DNA of 23,949 nt from a virus: the IMG/VR virus record IMGVR_UViG_3300027747_004780, positions 1 to 23,949 of that record; one strand, written 5' to 3'. Shown piece after piece: positions 12,602 to 20,791 of this stretch. The notes under the pieces were generated by a model. It did not search any database. It worked only from the letters and a program-made list of their open reading frames with translations, and was not told the DNA's origin. Each line of letters begins with the position of its first letter. The stretch's first letter is position 1. The position numbers and the translations under genes were made by a program.

Positions 12602-13096
12602 ATGTACTTCGACATCGACTCTGTCGACAATCGATTTCCTGACGAGCTCCTCAAGACCCTCCTGGGTGGAACGTACGATTTCTACGGTGTAGACAACAAC
12701 GCGTTCTGCATCGGCGTCGGCGGAACGCGTGTGGTCCTCGAGGCGGTGGAAGACCCGAGCGACGGCTACCGGTCCTACTTCGGCTGCTTCAGGACGTCGA
12801 GCATCGACAAGATCTTCTTTCGAGAGCCCATCGCGCGTGTGGTCCTCGAGGAAGGCGGTTTGTCACGTCGCACATACTGGTCCGAGCGCTCGAACGACGA
12901 CGGTACCGAAAATGCGCCGAGCGAAGAAGACCTTCTCTCCATGAGTTCCAACTTCAGCGGCTGGGTGCTCCGTGACGCCGAGACGGGTCACGTGTGGTTG
13001 ACCGTAGGCACAGACCACGGCGACGACTACTATCCCTGCTTCACTTTCGACTATCTGCCCGATCCTACTCGACGAATCTCAGGAGACACGAAATGA
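12602..13096 (+). CDS. Conserved phage protein (DDYYPCF motif)
   Basis: A 164-aa acidic protein. Visible blocks: LLGGTYDFYGVDNNAFCIGV (about 21-40), EAVEDPSDGYRSYFGCF (47-63), and near the C-terminus VGTDHGDDYYPCFTFDY (about 136-152). I recall the DGYRS and TD..DDYYP blocks as a conserved pattern in hypothetical phage proteins, with no known function. Its TGA overlaps the next ATG (ATGA), so the two are coupled. Confidence 0.8.
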   Translation: MYFDIDSVDNRFPDELLKTLLGGTYDFYGVDNNAFCIGVGGTRVVLEAVEDPSDGYRSYFGCFRTSSIDKIFFREPIARVVLEEGGLSRRTYWSERSNDDGTENAPSEEDLLSMSSNFSGWVLRDAETGHVWLTVGTDHGDDYYPCFTFDYLPDPTRRISGDTK

Positions 13097-13821
13097 CACT
13101 CGTAGACGAGACCCAGCCCTCCACCGCGAACGACAAGAAGATCATCAGCCGACTGATCCTCCAGAAGGTCATGTCGTCTTCGGCGACGAAGTACCTGAGG
13201 AAGGACTGCTACAAGGAGGTGTCGGCCGCCTTCCTCTCTGAGGAACCTGACAACGATTTTACCTTGATGTTCAAGCACAACGTGGAGAGCAGCTCTTACA
13301 ACGACAACATCGTCGACATCACCGTCGGATGGGAGCGAGGAGACAAGGAGCTCCAGGACCTCGACGGCAACGTGTGGGTCACGTACGGCATCAAGATCCG
13401 ACCGACGGTGACCCACTGCTATTCGTTGTCTGCGACCCAGTTCATACAGCGAGCCGAGTGCATCGGATTCGTCTCCGAGCTTGTGACGGAGATCCTCGAC
13501 ATGACCGCGAATCCCATCAGGGTCATCGCACTCAACAACACTCAGAGGATCGAGCGTGACAAGATCCGCAGGATCGATGCTGCGAAGCACTTGATCGTCT
13601 CGATCCTCAACGGCGAGGGCAAGTCTCTCCGTACCCATCTCAGGATCGACGGCCGCGGCCGAGCAGTTCCCAGGGAACACGTCACCCTGTTCGATCCGGG
13701 GTCCTATACGCTTGAGATTCCCGACGGGTGGAAGGGACGTAAGTCCTTCAGGACCAAGAAGTACAGCCTCACGATTCCCGAGAATCCCAACTATTCTGCG
13801 TTCATCAAGAGAATCGCTTGA
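13093..13821 (+). CDS. Hypothetical protein (242 aa)
   Basis: Starts at ATG 13093, overlapping the upstream stop, with AGGAGA at 13081-13086. Mixed alpha/beta protein with no recognised motif. It contains basic stretches IERDKIRRIDAAKHLI (about 155-170) and RTHLRIDGRGRAVPRE (about 180-195), and a C-terminal region rich in Tyr/Lys (GWKGRKSFRTKKYSLTIPE). Codon use is GC-rich like the ligase gene that follows, which suggests a common transcription unit. Confidence 0.75.
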   Translation: MTLVDETQPSTANDKKIISRLILQKVMSSSATKYLRKDCYKEVSAAFLSEEPDNDFTLMFKHNVESSSYNDNIVDITVGWERGDKELQDLDGNVWVTYGIKIRPTVTHCYSLSATQFIQRAECIGFVSELVTEILDMTANPIRVIALNNTQRIERDKIRRIDAAKHLIVSILNGEGKSLRTHLRIDGRGRAVPREHVTLFDPGSYTLEIPDGWKGRKSFRTKKYSLTIPENPNYSAFIKRIA

Positions 13822-13866
13822 GCGCCACGAGTGTAATCTCACGATCCGAGGGGTTATCATAAGACC

Positions 13867-15210
13867 ATGGAAACCGTCTACGACATTCTCGAGGCACTTG
13901 AGAACGACAACTCCCGCAACTACAAGGAGGAGGTCCTGCGACGCAACCGCGGCAACGAGCTCCTCAAGTCGGTCTTCGTCGCCGCCGGCGATCCATACAC
14001 GAACTACTTCGTCAACAAGTTCAAGATGCCCATGCCGCATCCCGTGGCGCCGGCCGACGACGACAAGCAGCTGTCGGCTTTCCTCGACGTCCTCCTTCCG
14101 AAGCTTTCCTCTCGTGAGGTGGTCGGCAACGAGGCGAAGGCCCTCGTCAACTCTTGCTTCCAGCTGATGGACGCACGCCAGCAGAAGTGGTGTCTCCGCA
14201 TCCTCCTCCGCAACCTCCGCGTCGGCGTGATGGAGACGACGATCAACAAGATTTGGCCGGGTGCCATCTCCAAGTTCTCCGTGCAACTCGCCGAGTCGCT
14301 CGCCTCCACCCACGAGGCAGGCAAAGGCATCGTCATCACCGAGGAGGTTCGCTATCCCGTTCGAGTCGAACCGAAGCTCGACGGTCTCCGGTGCATCGCC
14401 ATCAAACACGGCGGCGTCGTGACGATGTTCACCCGTAGCGGATCCGAGATCGACACGCTTCCCACCGTCAAGTCTGCGTTGGAGTCTGCGCCGTGGGACG
14501 ATTTCGTCCTCGACGGTGAGGTGATGGGTCGTGATTGGAACGAGTCGGCGTCCGTCGTCATGTCGAAGAAGAACAACAAGGACGACAGCGGCATGATCTA
14601 CAACGTCTTCGACGCGATGCACTTCGACGATTGGCGGACTCAGGCCAACGAGTCGCCCCTCCCCGAACGTGTCGAGCTCGTTAACGAGCTCGTGACTCAG
14701 GTCGAGTCCGACCACGTCACCACGGTGGTAGGCAGCACCGTCAACGACCATTCCGAGCTGATGGCCTTCTATTCGAAGACGATGGAGAAGGGCTACGAGG
14801 GCATCATGCTGAAGGACATCAGGTCGCCCTACGTCTTCAAGCGGTCCGATGCAGTCCTCAAGCTGAAGCCTGTCACCACCTACGAGGGCGTCGTCGTGGG
14901 TCACTACGAAGGCAATCGAGGCACGAAGCGTGAAGGCCTGTGGGGCGGCTTCCTCGTCCTCATGCCCAACGGCATCGTGACGAAGTGCGGCGGCGGGTTC
15001 AACGACAAGAAACGTGCCGAGATCAGCATCGATCCCGACTCGTGGATCGGTCGGATCGTGGAGCTCGAAGGCCAGCCCGACCCCCTCACTGCGGACGGCC
15101 TCACCGCCGACGGCAAGGTCCGATTCCCCGTGTTCATTCGTGAACGTGACGAACGTGACGTGGACGGCAAAGTGCTTGCTGCATTCAAGTCGTGGAATGC
15201 AAGTAAGTGA
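13867..15210 (+). CDS. ATP-dependent DNA ligase
   Basis: Seals nicks in duplex DNA using ATP during phage replication and repair. Of 447 aa, residues 1-160 form the N-terminal DNA-binding part with RNLRVGVMETTI. The nucleotidyltransferase core has the catalytic Lys 170 in motif I (EPKLDGLRC, 168-176), motif III FVLDGEV (213-219), motif IV EGIMLK (311-316) and motif V LKLKP (331-335). An OB-fold follows (about 338-430). Size and layout are similar to T4 gene 30 and other phage ligases. GAGGGG lies 13 bases before the ATG. A very long antisense open frame over this gene is a result of its GC-rich codons. Confidence 0.95.
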   Translation: METVYDILEALENDNSRNYKEEVLRRNRGNELLKSVFVAAGDPYTNYFVNKFKMPMPHPVAPADDDKQLSAFLDVLLPKLSSREVVGNEAKALVNSCFQLMDARQQKWCLRILLRNLRVGVMETTINKIWPGAISKFSVQLAESLASTHEAGKGIVITEEVRYPVRVEPKLDGLRCIAIKHGGVVTMFTRSGSEIDTLPTVKSALESAPWDDFVLDGEVMGRDWNESASVVMSKKNNKDDSGMIYNVFDAMHFDDWRTQANESPLPERVELVNELVTQVESDHVTTVVGSTVNDHSELMAFYSKTMEKGYEGIMLKDIRSPYVFKRSDAVLKLKPVTTYEGVVVGHYEGNRGTKREGLWGGFLVLMPNGIVTKCGGGFNDKKRAEISIDPDSWIGRIVELEGQPDPLTADGLTADGKVRFPVFIRERDERDVDGKVLAAFKSWNASK

Positions 15211-15215
15211 CTCTA

Positions 15216-15338
15216 CTTGCAGTATGCAAGAACGACCGACGAGGCCGTTTCTGCGACCATAGGAATACTCGGAAAGATTCTTTCGAATATTCTTGCAGTC
15301 ATCTGGGGGTACCGCCGGGTCAGGAATGGCCCCGCGGT
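15216..15338 (+). other. Hairpins after the ligase gene
   Basis: Three inverted repeats lie in the first half of the 265-base gap 15211-15475. CTTGC (15216-15220)/GCAAG (15226-15230) overlaps an alternative GCAAGT (15199-15204)/ACTTGC (15215-15220) that includes the stop codon. GAATA...TCG.AAAG with CTTTCGA.TATTC (15263-15292) is a 12-bp stem with two interruptions. ACCGC.GGG with CCC.GCGGT (15311-15338) is GC-rich. None has a long T tail. They may end or slow ligase transcription. Confidence 0.5.
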
Positions 15339-15359
15339 GGTCTTCCTCGGGACACGATG

Positions 15360-15423
15360 ACTTGTGGGCGTCAAGTAGACAAGTATACTTGTGAATCACA
15401 AGTCATAAGATCATTTGTGATCT
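15360..15423. promoter_or_regulatory. Cluster of overlapping palindromes (operator-like)
   Basis: Seen directly: ACAAGTATACTTGT (15379-15392) is a perfect 14-bp palindrome; ACTTGTGAATCACAAGT (15387-15403) is a perfect 8-bp inverted repeat around one base, sharing six bases with the first; AGATCA (15408-15413)/TGATCT (15418-15423) is a third. A further ACTTGTG sits at 15360-15366 and its complement ends the second palindrome. Four ACTTGT half-sites in alternating orientation upstream of the 15476 gene look like an array for a dimeric repressor or activator. The binding protein is unknown. Confidence 0.6.
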
Positions 15424-15475
15424 AAGGCGTCAATCTGCAGTGCAATGCGGGACCGAAAGGGGATACACTATTCTT

Positions 15476-16780
15476 ATGTTCAGCCACACCGATACGGACT
15501 TCAACCTCGACAGGCACCTCATCTCGTTCCTGCAGGACAACCCGTTCTTCGCGGAACTCTCGCGTCACATCCACAAGTCTCCCACGAAGTCGCTGCCCAC
15601 CGCGGCGGTGGCCTTCAACGAGGAGACCGACGAGCTGACGTTGTGGTGGAACCCCGACTTCTTCGCGTCGCTCTCCCCCTGGGAGATTCGCGGCGTTCTC
15701 ACCCACGAGTACTACCACCTCGTGTTCGGACACCTCTACGGCCGACGTCGCAAGCCGGCGAAGCTGTGGAACGTCGCGACTGACCTCGCGATCAACTCCA
15801 TCATCATGGAGACCGCCAGGGGCGGTTCCTCGAATCGCCTCGAGGGCGACCGTCCCCTTCCCGAGTTCTGCCTCATGCCGGGCGTGTTCCCGAAGCACCC
15901 TGAGGGTCGCGAGTACACCGACGAGGAGAAGCAGGGCATGAAGCTCGCGGAGGTGATCGCGAAGCTTCCTCCGATGAAGGCCTCGGAGTGGTACTTCGAG
16001 AAAATCAAGGAGGAGATGCCGCAGGACGGCGGCGAGTGCGGTGGCTTCGGCGGTCTCGACTCCTTCGACGACCACGACGCGTGGGACTCCGTCCCGGAGG
16101 ACCAGCGCGAGTACGTGGAGGGCAAGGTGAAGGCCATCGTCGAGAAGGCGCAGAAGCACGCCGATTCCCAGGCCCACGGCTGGGGCAACATCCCGTCCGA
16201 CCTCGTGGAGGCCATCCGCAAGTCGGTGAGCAACGTTATCAACTGGCGTAACGTCCTCCGCCAGTTCGTCGGTTCGCTGGTCCGCGGCGGACGCAGCACC
16301 TCCATCAAGCGCATCAACAAGCGGTACCCGTACATCCACCCGGGCGTGAAGCGTGGCTACGAGGCGAAGCTCCTCATCGCGATCGACCAGTCGGGTTCGG
16401 TCTCGAACGAGATGCTCGTCGAGTTCTTCTCGGAGCTCGGTGCCCTCACGAAGAAGGTGACGATCGACGTGGTTCCCTTCGACACCGTCGCCTTCGACAA
16501 GGACATCTACACGTGGCGCCGCGGCGCGGACGTCCCGGCGAAACGAGTCCGCGGCGGCGGCACCGACTTCAACGCTCCCACGCGGCTCGCCAACGACCCG
16601 AAGAACCGCGGTCGCTGGGACGGCATGCTCATCATGACCGACGGCGAATGCAGCCCTCCTGGTCCTTCGCGAATCAAGCGGGGCTACGTCATCGGCAAGG
16701 GCCGTCAGCTTCTCTTCAAGACGGACGACATCGTCATCAACATGACGGACGCGAAGGCGGCGGAAGGCGCCTGGCGCTGA
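15476..16780 (+). CDS. DUF2201-type HExxH plus VWA-like protein
   Basis: A 434-aa two-domain protein. The N-terminal putative metallopeptidase domain has HEYYH (77-81), an HExxH zinc motif, with His 86 as a possible extra ligand. The C-terminal VWA-like domain has a MIDAS-type site: DQSGS (304-308), GGGTDF (360-365) and TDGE (388-391), expected to bind Mg2+ and a partner protein. This arrangement matches the DUF2201 family, often paired with a MoxR-type AAA ATPase; none is adjacent, although a BCS1-like AAA protein is encoded at 1103-2137. The start ATG 15476 was preferred to an upstream GTG at 15440; AAAGGGGA lies about 12 bases upstream. The gene has strongly GC-biased codons and is followed by a terminator. 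Confidence 0.87.
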   Translation: MFSHTDTDFNLDRHLISFLQDNPFFAELSRHIHKSPTKSLPTAAVAFNEETDELTLWWNPDFFASLSPWEIRGVLTHEYYHLVFGHLYGRRRKPAKLWNVATDLAINSIIMETARGGSSNRLEGDRPLPEFCLMPGVFPKHPEGREYTDEEKQGMKLAEVIAKLPPMKASEWYFEKIKEEMPQDGGECGGFGGLDSFDDHDAWDSVPEDQREYVEGKVKAIVEKAQKHADSQAHGWGNIPSDLVEAIRKSVSNVINWRNVLRQFVGSLVRGGRSTSIKRINKRYPYIHPGVKRGYEAKLLIAIDQSGSVSNEMLVEFFSELGALTKKVTIDVVPFDTVAFDKDIYTWRRGADVPAKRVRGGGTDFNAPTRLANDPKNRGRWDGMLIMTDGECSPPGPSRIKRGYVIGKGRQLLFKTDDIVINMTDAKAAEGAWR

Positions 16781-16801
16781 CCTCGACTTGACGTCGGAAC
16801 G

Positions 16802-16833
16802 TGCGGCGGGCCTCGGTCCGCCGCATCTCTTTT
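16802..16833 (+). terminator. Rho-independent terminator
   Basis: TGCGGCGG (16802-16809) pairs with CCGCCGCA (16818-16825) across an 8-base loop and is followed by TCTCTTTT, so it ends the 15476-16780 gene. Confidence 0.9.
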
Positions 16834-16838
16834 AACCT

Positions 16839-16887
16839 CTAGAATCGCCAAGAGGAATATGCACTGAATATTCGGCGTATATTCTAG
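16839..16887. repeat. Nested long inverted repeat between convergent genes
   Basis: CTAGAAT (16839-16845) and ATTCTAG (16881-16887) form the outer arms, CGCC (16846-16849) and GGCG (16874-16877) continue the stem, and GAATAT (16855-16860)/ATATTC (16868-16873) form the tip with a 7-base loop. That is 17 paired bases with two bulges. It lies downstream of both converging genes; a terminator for the leftward gene or a protein-binding site is possible. No T tail on the minus strand directly follows. Confidence 0.6.
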
Positions 16888-16909
16888 GGTCAACGTAATG
16901 ACATCAAAG

Positions 16910-17599
16910 TCAGTGTGTGCCGAGTGTCCACCAGTTTGTGCCATCACTTATCATGATGATCTGCGCATTGCTGCTTCCTCGTGCTGCCATGTTGAATCCC
17001 GTGGCAGCCGATACGATGGAACCCTGGTTGTCTAGCGTCCCGCCCGCCGCAAGAATCTTAGTTGACGTTGAGTTGGTGATGTTGTGGACGTAGTAAACAC
17101 GACCTGTATTTCCTACAGCATTTGGAAGGGTCACGTTGTAACCTCCCGAACCTCCGCAAAGAAGTACGCAGTCGGATGTCGTGGCGCTGTATGATCCTGT
17201 CAACGTTGTGACGGCCAAGATGTTTCCGTCGCCCGAACCAGACGGTCCCTGCGGGCCCGTGGGCCCGGTGGGACCCGTAATTGAAGGACCTGTATATCCC
17301 GTCGGCCCTGTTGCACCTGTCGGTCCCTGTGGACCTGTGTAACCAGTGGGTCCCTGTGGACCAGTGTAACCTGTCGGTCCCTGTGGACCAGTGTAACCAG
17401 TGGGACCTGTAGGTCCAGTATCGCCCGTCGGACCCGTGGGGCCTGTTGCACCTAATGAACCGCTTCCGAGAGAAGCAGGAGAATAGATGGATATTGACCC
17501 TCCTGAAGAAGAGAAAATCTGTACGGAGCCAGAAGCGACGAGATAGGACTCGCCACTTGACAGTTGGGTGAGAGACCCAGATAACGAACCGTGTCTCAT
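16910..17599 (-). CDS. Short collagen-like fibre protein
   Basis: A 229-aa protein in three parts. Residues 4-41 ([20 protein letters not shown]...) are one copy of the 37-residue repeat found three times in the neighbouring fibre gene. Residues 50-121 are collagen-like Gly-X-Y triplets rich in GPT, GDT, GYT and GPQ. The C-terminus (about 125-229) is beta-rich and resembles phage fibre tips ([32 protein letters not shown]). Collagen-like repeats in phage fibres form triple helices and probably make a stiff rod. It is the last gene of the fibre cluster. AAAGG about 11 bases upstream is a moderate ribosome site. Confidence 0.85.
   Translation of the reverse strand: MRHGSLSGSLTQLSSGESYLVASGSVQIFSSSGGSISIYSPASLGSGSLGATGPTGPTGDTGPTGPTGYTGPQGPTGYTGPQGPTGYTGPQGPTGATGPTGYTGPSITGPTGPTGPQGPSGSGDGNILAVTTLTGSYSATTSDCVLLCGGSGGYNVTLPNAVGNTGRVYYVHNITNSTSTKILAAGGTLDNQGSIVSAATGFNMAARGSSNAQIIMISDGTNWWTLGTH
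17237..17452 (-). repeat. Collagen-like coding repeat, 27-base period
   Basis: Inside the 16910-17599 gene, the sequence repeats with a 9-base triplet period and a 27-base higher period; the block containing CCTGTGGACCAGTGTAAC occurs several times. Encodes GPQGPTGYT-type units. Confidence 0.8.
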
Positions 17600-17641
17600 C
17601 TTTCGTCATACCTTTCAAGAATGTGCATGGTTTTTCTCACC

Positions 17642-19042
17642 TCAGACAATTATCCATCGCTCCGGAGATGCCTCTATCTTTATGACTGTCAGAGAGGAAT
17701 AGTTAACTGATGGCAACTTTACAGCCGAAGAGCCGTCGATATTTCCCACAGAAGACGACAATTCTTGGGGCCCTACAGATCCTGCATTACCTGTCATGTC
17801 TTTGAACACGATGTTTGTGCCTACGGCGGCACTGTGGGGGAGCACGCCTGTCACGTCGTTGACCATGAACACGACTACCTGATCACTTGCACTTACGTTG
17901 TAAGTCGGAGACGTGTTCACGTTGGTTACAGACAAGAGACTTGACTGAGACGGTGCGTACACCGTGACAGCCCCATTCGACGCTGAAGTTATCTGCACCG
18001 CGCCGGATGCAATGAGGTACGAGGTGCCATTCGAAAGGTGAGTGAGAGAACCGCTGATTCCGCCTGTTACCGTAAGCGATCCTGTCATCTCGAACGCGTC
18101 GCCCGAGATGACCGCAGACGACCCTGTCACTTGAAGATTTGCAACAGACAGGGTGCCTGACGTGTAGGTCAGTCCAGCGTCTCCTGTGAATACTCCAGAA
18201 GAGTTGAACTGCACCTGACCGGTGGAACCGCCGGGCGCGCCTCCGTCCGACGACACGAGAACCTGTCCCGTCGAAGAAGTGATGATCGTGATGTTGGACC
18301 CTGCGACGAGGTAGGACTTTCCGTCAGTCAGTCTCGTGAGAGAGCCGCTGATTCCGCCCGTCGCAGAGACCGTACCTGTCACTTCAAGAGAGTCGCCCAA
18401 GACTTCGAATCCGGTCGCGACAAAGGATCCGCTTACGACGACGTCGCCGCCGAACAGCGACTTACCTTCGTTTGTCGACGAAGAGCCGCTGACGTAGAAG
18501 AAGACGTCGGTTCCCTTGTTCTGGGGAGACGTTATTCCCTCGTTTCCTACCATTGCCAGAGATCCTGTGGAATTCAGGATGCCTGCTGAGGGCGATGCGA
18601 AGTAAGCCAGAGAAGGTTGCGCAGAGATTGTCACCTGGCCGTTGGAGGCCGAGGTCACCGTGACTGAGTTCCCTGCGACGATGTACGAACTCCCGTCCGT
18701 GAGACGTGTGAGAGAGCCGCTGATGCCGCCCGTCGCAGAGATCGTACCTGTCATCTCTAAGGAGTCGCACAAGATGTCTACTGAGGCGGAGACGACAAGC
18801 ATGTCCCCCGAATTGTCGCCGATGTATGTGTCTCCGTCAACGAACAACGTTCCCGAGACCACGGTCGTCCCACCAAACACGGATCTCTCCGTGGTCGAAC
18901 CGGACACGAAGAAGGTGACGTCGGTCCCCGGCATCGGCGGGAACTCATCGCCTGGCTCGTTGGCAAAGATCACGCTTCCTGTGATGCCGATTCGACTTGA
19001 TCCCTCAGAGGAACCAGATATGTTGTTCGTTACTAGGGCCAT
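17642..19042 (-). CDS. Tail fibre protein with 37-residue repeats
   Basis: A 466-aa Ser/Thr/Gly/Val-rich protein without Cys except one (residue 92), a typical fibre composition. Three copies of a repeat beginning GGISGSLTxLxxGxSYLxA and ending in strand pairs such as TSASNGQVTIS are at residues 105-141, 229-265 and 327-363. A second repeat, GTDVxFFVSGS...FGG..VVSG, occurs at 39-64 and 177-205. The C-terminal 90 residues (YNVSASDQVV..., ..IVFKDMTGNAG, ERWIIV) resemble the beta-rich end domain common in phage fibres. Probably a structural subunit of an appendage used for receptor binding. Confidence 0.82.
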   Translation of the reverse strand: MALVTNNISGSSEGSSRIGITGSVIFANEPGDEFPPMPGTDVTFFVSGSTTERSVFGGTTVVSGTLFVDGDTYIGDNSGDMLVVSASVDILCDSLEMTGTISATGGISGSLTRLTDGSSYIVAGNSVTVTSASNGQVTISAQPSLAYFASPSAGILNSTGSLAMVGNEGITSPQNKGTDVFFYVSGSSSTNEGKSLFGGDVVVSGSFVATGFEVLGDSLEVTGTVSATGGISGSLTRLTDGKSYLVAGSNITIITSSTGQVLVSSDGGAPGGSTGQVQFNSSGVFTGDAGLTYTSGTLSVANLQVTGSSAVISGDAFEMTGSLTVTGGISGSLTHLSNGTSYLIASGAVQITSASNGAVTVYAPSQSSLLSVTNVNTSPTYNVSASDQVVVFMVNDVTGVLPHSAAVGTNIVFKDMTGNAGSVGPQELSSSVGNIDGSSAVKLPSVNYSSLTVIKIEASPERWIIV

Positions 19043-19101
19043 GGACTTTTCTGTTTCGCTCCCCTATGTCGCCATAAGTATCTTCTCTCAGACTTTCTTC
19101 A

Positions 19102-20772
19102 CTACTTCATCTCACCGAGGTACCACTTCATGTTGTCCTTCAGCCGCTCGTCGTTCGGTGAGAGTGATAGCGCATCGCGACCGTGCTTGATGGACTCTTC
19201 CTTCATTCCCAACCTGTAGGCAGCGATGGCCGCTATGTCGTGAGGTGATGCGGAGGATGCTCGGGCATCGGTAGGCCATTGTGCACTGTTCGGTGTAGAT
19301 ATGCAGTGTGTTGCCGCATCGTAGCAAACATCCCACTTGCCGATCTTGTAACAGTGCTCAGCGAGTGCGAACCAGGGTTCACGGCGGTGAGGCGCCTCGA
19401 GGGAACCCTTGACGTACCAAGAGAGAGCCTCTTCTCCGTTTCCAAGAGCTGCATGGGTCGCTCCCAACAACCTCATGGCGAAGGCCCGTTCGTCGGTCCA
19501 CGTAGCCGTCGGAAGTTCCAGGTACCTGTGGAGTTCCCTGATGGCATCAGTGTGTCGTCTGTAGAACGTGAGCTCGCGGGCGTAGTAGAAGGAGTTTCGA
19601 GGGCAGGTTGGATCCTCTTTAACTCCGATCTCAAGCAGGTCGAGGTACTGCCCCCTGCTCTTCGTTGGATCCGGAAGGTGGCGAACAAGGAGCTTGTCGG
19701 TGTATGCACAAACTTCCTTCGTTCGAGGATCAGGAACGAGCAGCTCGTGGCACGGGTGCTTCCACATGTAACCCTTCCTGGAATGGATCTTGTTCGACAT
19801 GAAACGAACTCCGCTTCCCCAATCGAACAGGTAACGAACCCGTGTGGTATCGGATCCCCACAACCGCTCCACCTCTTCTCTCCAACCAGGCTCCAGAACT
19901 TCGTCAAGGTCAAGATTTACGCAGATGTCGATGTCGGGAGGAATAAGCGCGATAGAACAGTTGCGGGCTATGTCGAACCTCCAAGGAGAAACCGCCACGG
20001 AATGAACCACCGCTCCAAGCGATCTTGCTTTTTCCACGGTATCGTCGGTGCTTCCCGTATCGGTGATCACTATTAGATCGGCATCTCTACAGGATTCACA
20101 GAACCTCTCCACGAACTTGCTCTCGTTCTTCGATATGGCGTACACGGCTATCCTCGGCCGTTTCTTTTCACCTGCCGTTTCGCCCCGTTTCCACGCAAAA
20201 ACCTGGGTGTTCTTGATCGCCACCTCGTACTCACCGCCCATGGATTCCAAGAACCCATCGATGGCATCCTGCGGGCGCTGCCATGGTTCCAAACCACCGC
20301 CCCAAGTGTAATCGTCGAACGCCAACAATCCACCTGGAAGAAGTAGTTGGTGGGCGAGAGCGGCATCCTTCGCCACCGCATCCCTGTGGTGATCTCCATC
20401 GATGTACACGAAATCGAACTTTTCGCTGGCATCGATCAATCGTTGAAGGGCCGTGTGGGATCCTTCTCTGATCACCCGTATCTTGTCGGAGTTATCGGAG
20501 GTGTTGTGGGTGAATCGATCGAACAGCCCATCCTTTTCGGCCTCGCTGTGCTCCACGCTTCCCGTGAATGGATCCACGCAGGTGAGGGTTGAACCAGGGT
20601 GCACACACCAGTTCTCCACGATCCAGTTGGCGGATTGTCCCTCGAAGGAACCTATCTCCAGGCATCTCACCTGCCGCCCAGAAAATCGGGAAATAAAGGA
20701 TTCAAAGTTACCCATACTAGTTTCGAACCATTTGTTTGAGTAAGTCCTGTTGTTCTTCAACGTTTCCATCAT
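19102..20772 (-). CDS. SAM methyltransferase-glycosyltransferase fusion
   Basis: A 556-aa multidomain protein. Residues 10-195 are a class I SAM-dependent methyltransferase: LEIGSFEG (38-45) is motif I, FVYIDGDHH (121-129) and FDDYTW (152-157) complete the Methyltransf_24-like pattern. Residues 206-400 are a GT2-type glycosyltransferase: RIAVYAISKNE, TDTGSTDDT (237-245), and DLD (288-290) in place of the metal-binding DxD. The remaining part is helical and TPR-like. From residue 206 on it is a clear paralogue of the neighbouring 20792-22468 protein. AGAGGACA before ATG is a good ribosome site. Codon use (GAT, TCC, GTG, GGA preferred) differs from neighbouring genes. Acceptor unknown. Confidence 0.87.
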   Translation of the reverse strand: MMETLKNNRTYSNKWFETSMGNFESFISRFSGRQVRCLEIGSFEGQSANWIVENWCVHPGSTLTCVDPFTGSVEHSEAEKDGLFDRFTHNTSDNSDKIRVIREGSHTALQRLIDASEKFDFVYIDGDHHRDAVAKDAALAHQLLLPGGLLAFDDYTWGGGLEPWQRPQDAIDGFLESMGGEYEVAIKNTQVFAWKRGETAGEKKRPRIAVYAISKNESKFVERFCESCRDADLIVITDTGSTDDTVEKARSLGAVVHSVAVSPWRFDIARNCSIALIPPDIDICVNLDLDEVLEPGWREEVERLWGSDTTRVRYLFDWGSGVRFMSNKIHSRKGYMWKHPCHELLVPDPRTKEVCAYTDKLLVRHLPDPTKSRGQYLDLLEIGVKEDPTCPRNSFYYARELTFYRRHTDAIRELHRYLELPTATWTDERAFAMRLLGATHAALGNGEEALSWYVKGSLEAPHRREPWFALAEHCYKIGKWDVCYDAATHCISTPNSAQWPTDARASSASPHDIAAIAAYRLGMKEESIKHGRDALSLSPNDERLKDNMKWYLGEMK

Positions 20773-20791
20773 TGTCCTCTGTGTGCTTCGT

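Noticed and set aside
13051-15399. 782-aa open frame on the minus strand over the ligase gene
   Set aside because: It lies antisense to a ligase with all catalytic motifs. Its openness comes from GC-rich codons on the coding strand, and its composition (His, Val, Asp, Arg rich) has no recognisable domain.
15357-15423. Palindrome cluster considered as a replication origin
   Set aside because: No AT-rich unwinding region or direct iterons next to it; an operator array is the simpler reading.
15464-15469. TACACT before the 15476 gene as a -10 element
   Set aside because: It is only 6 bases from the ATG, no -35 is present at proper distance, and a purine-rich ribosome site (AAAGGGGA) overlaps this place.
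15422-16339. 305-aa minus-strand frame over the HExxH/VWA gene
   Set aside because: Same codon-bias artefact antisense to a motif-complete gene.
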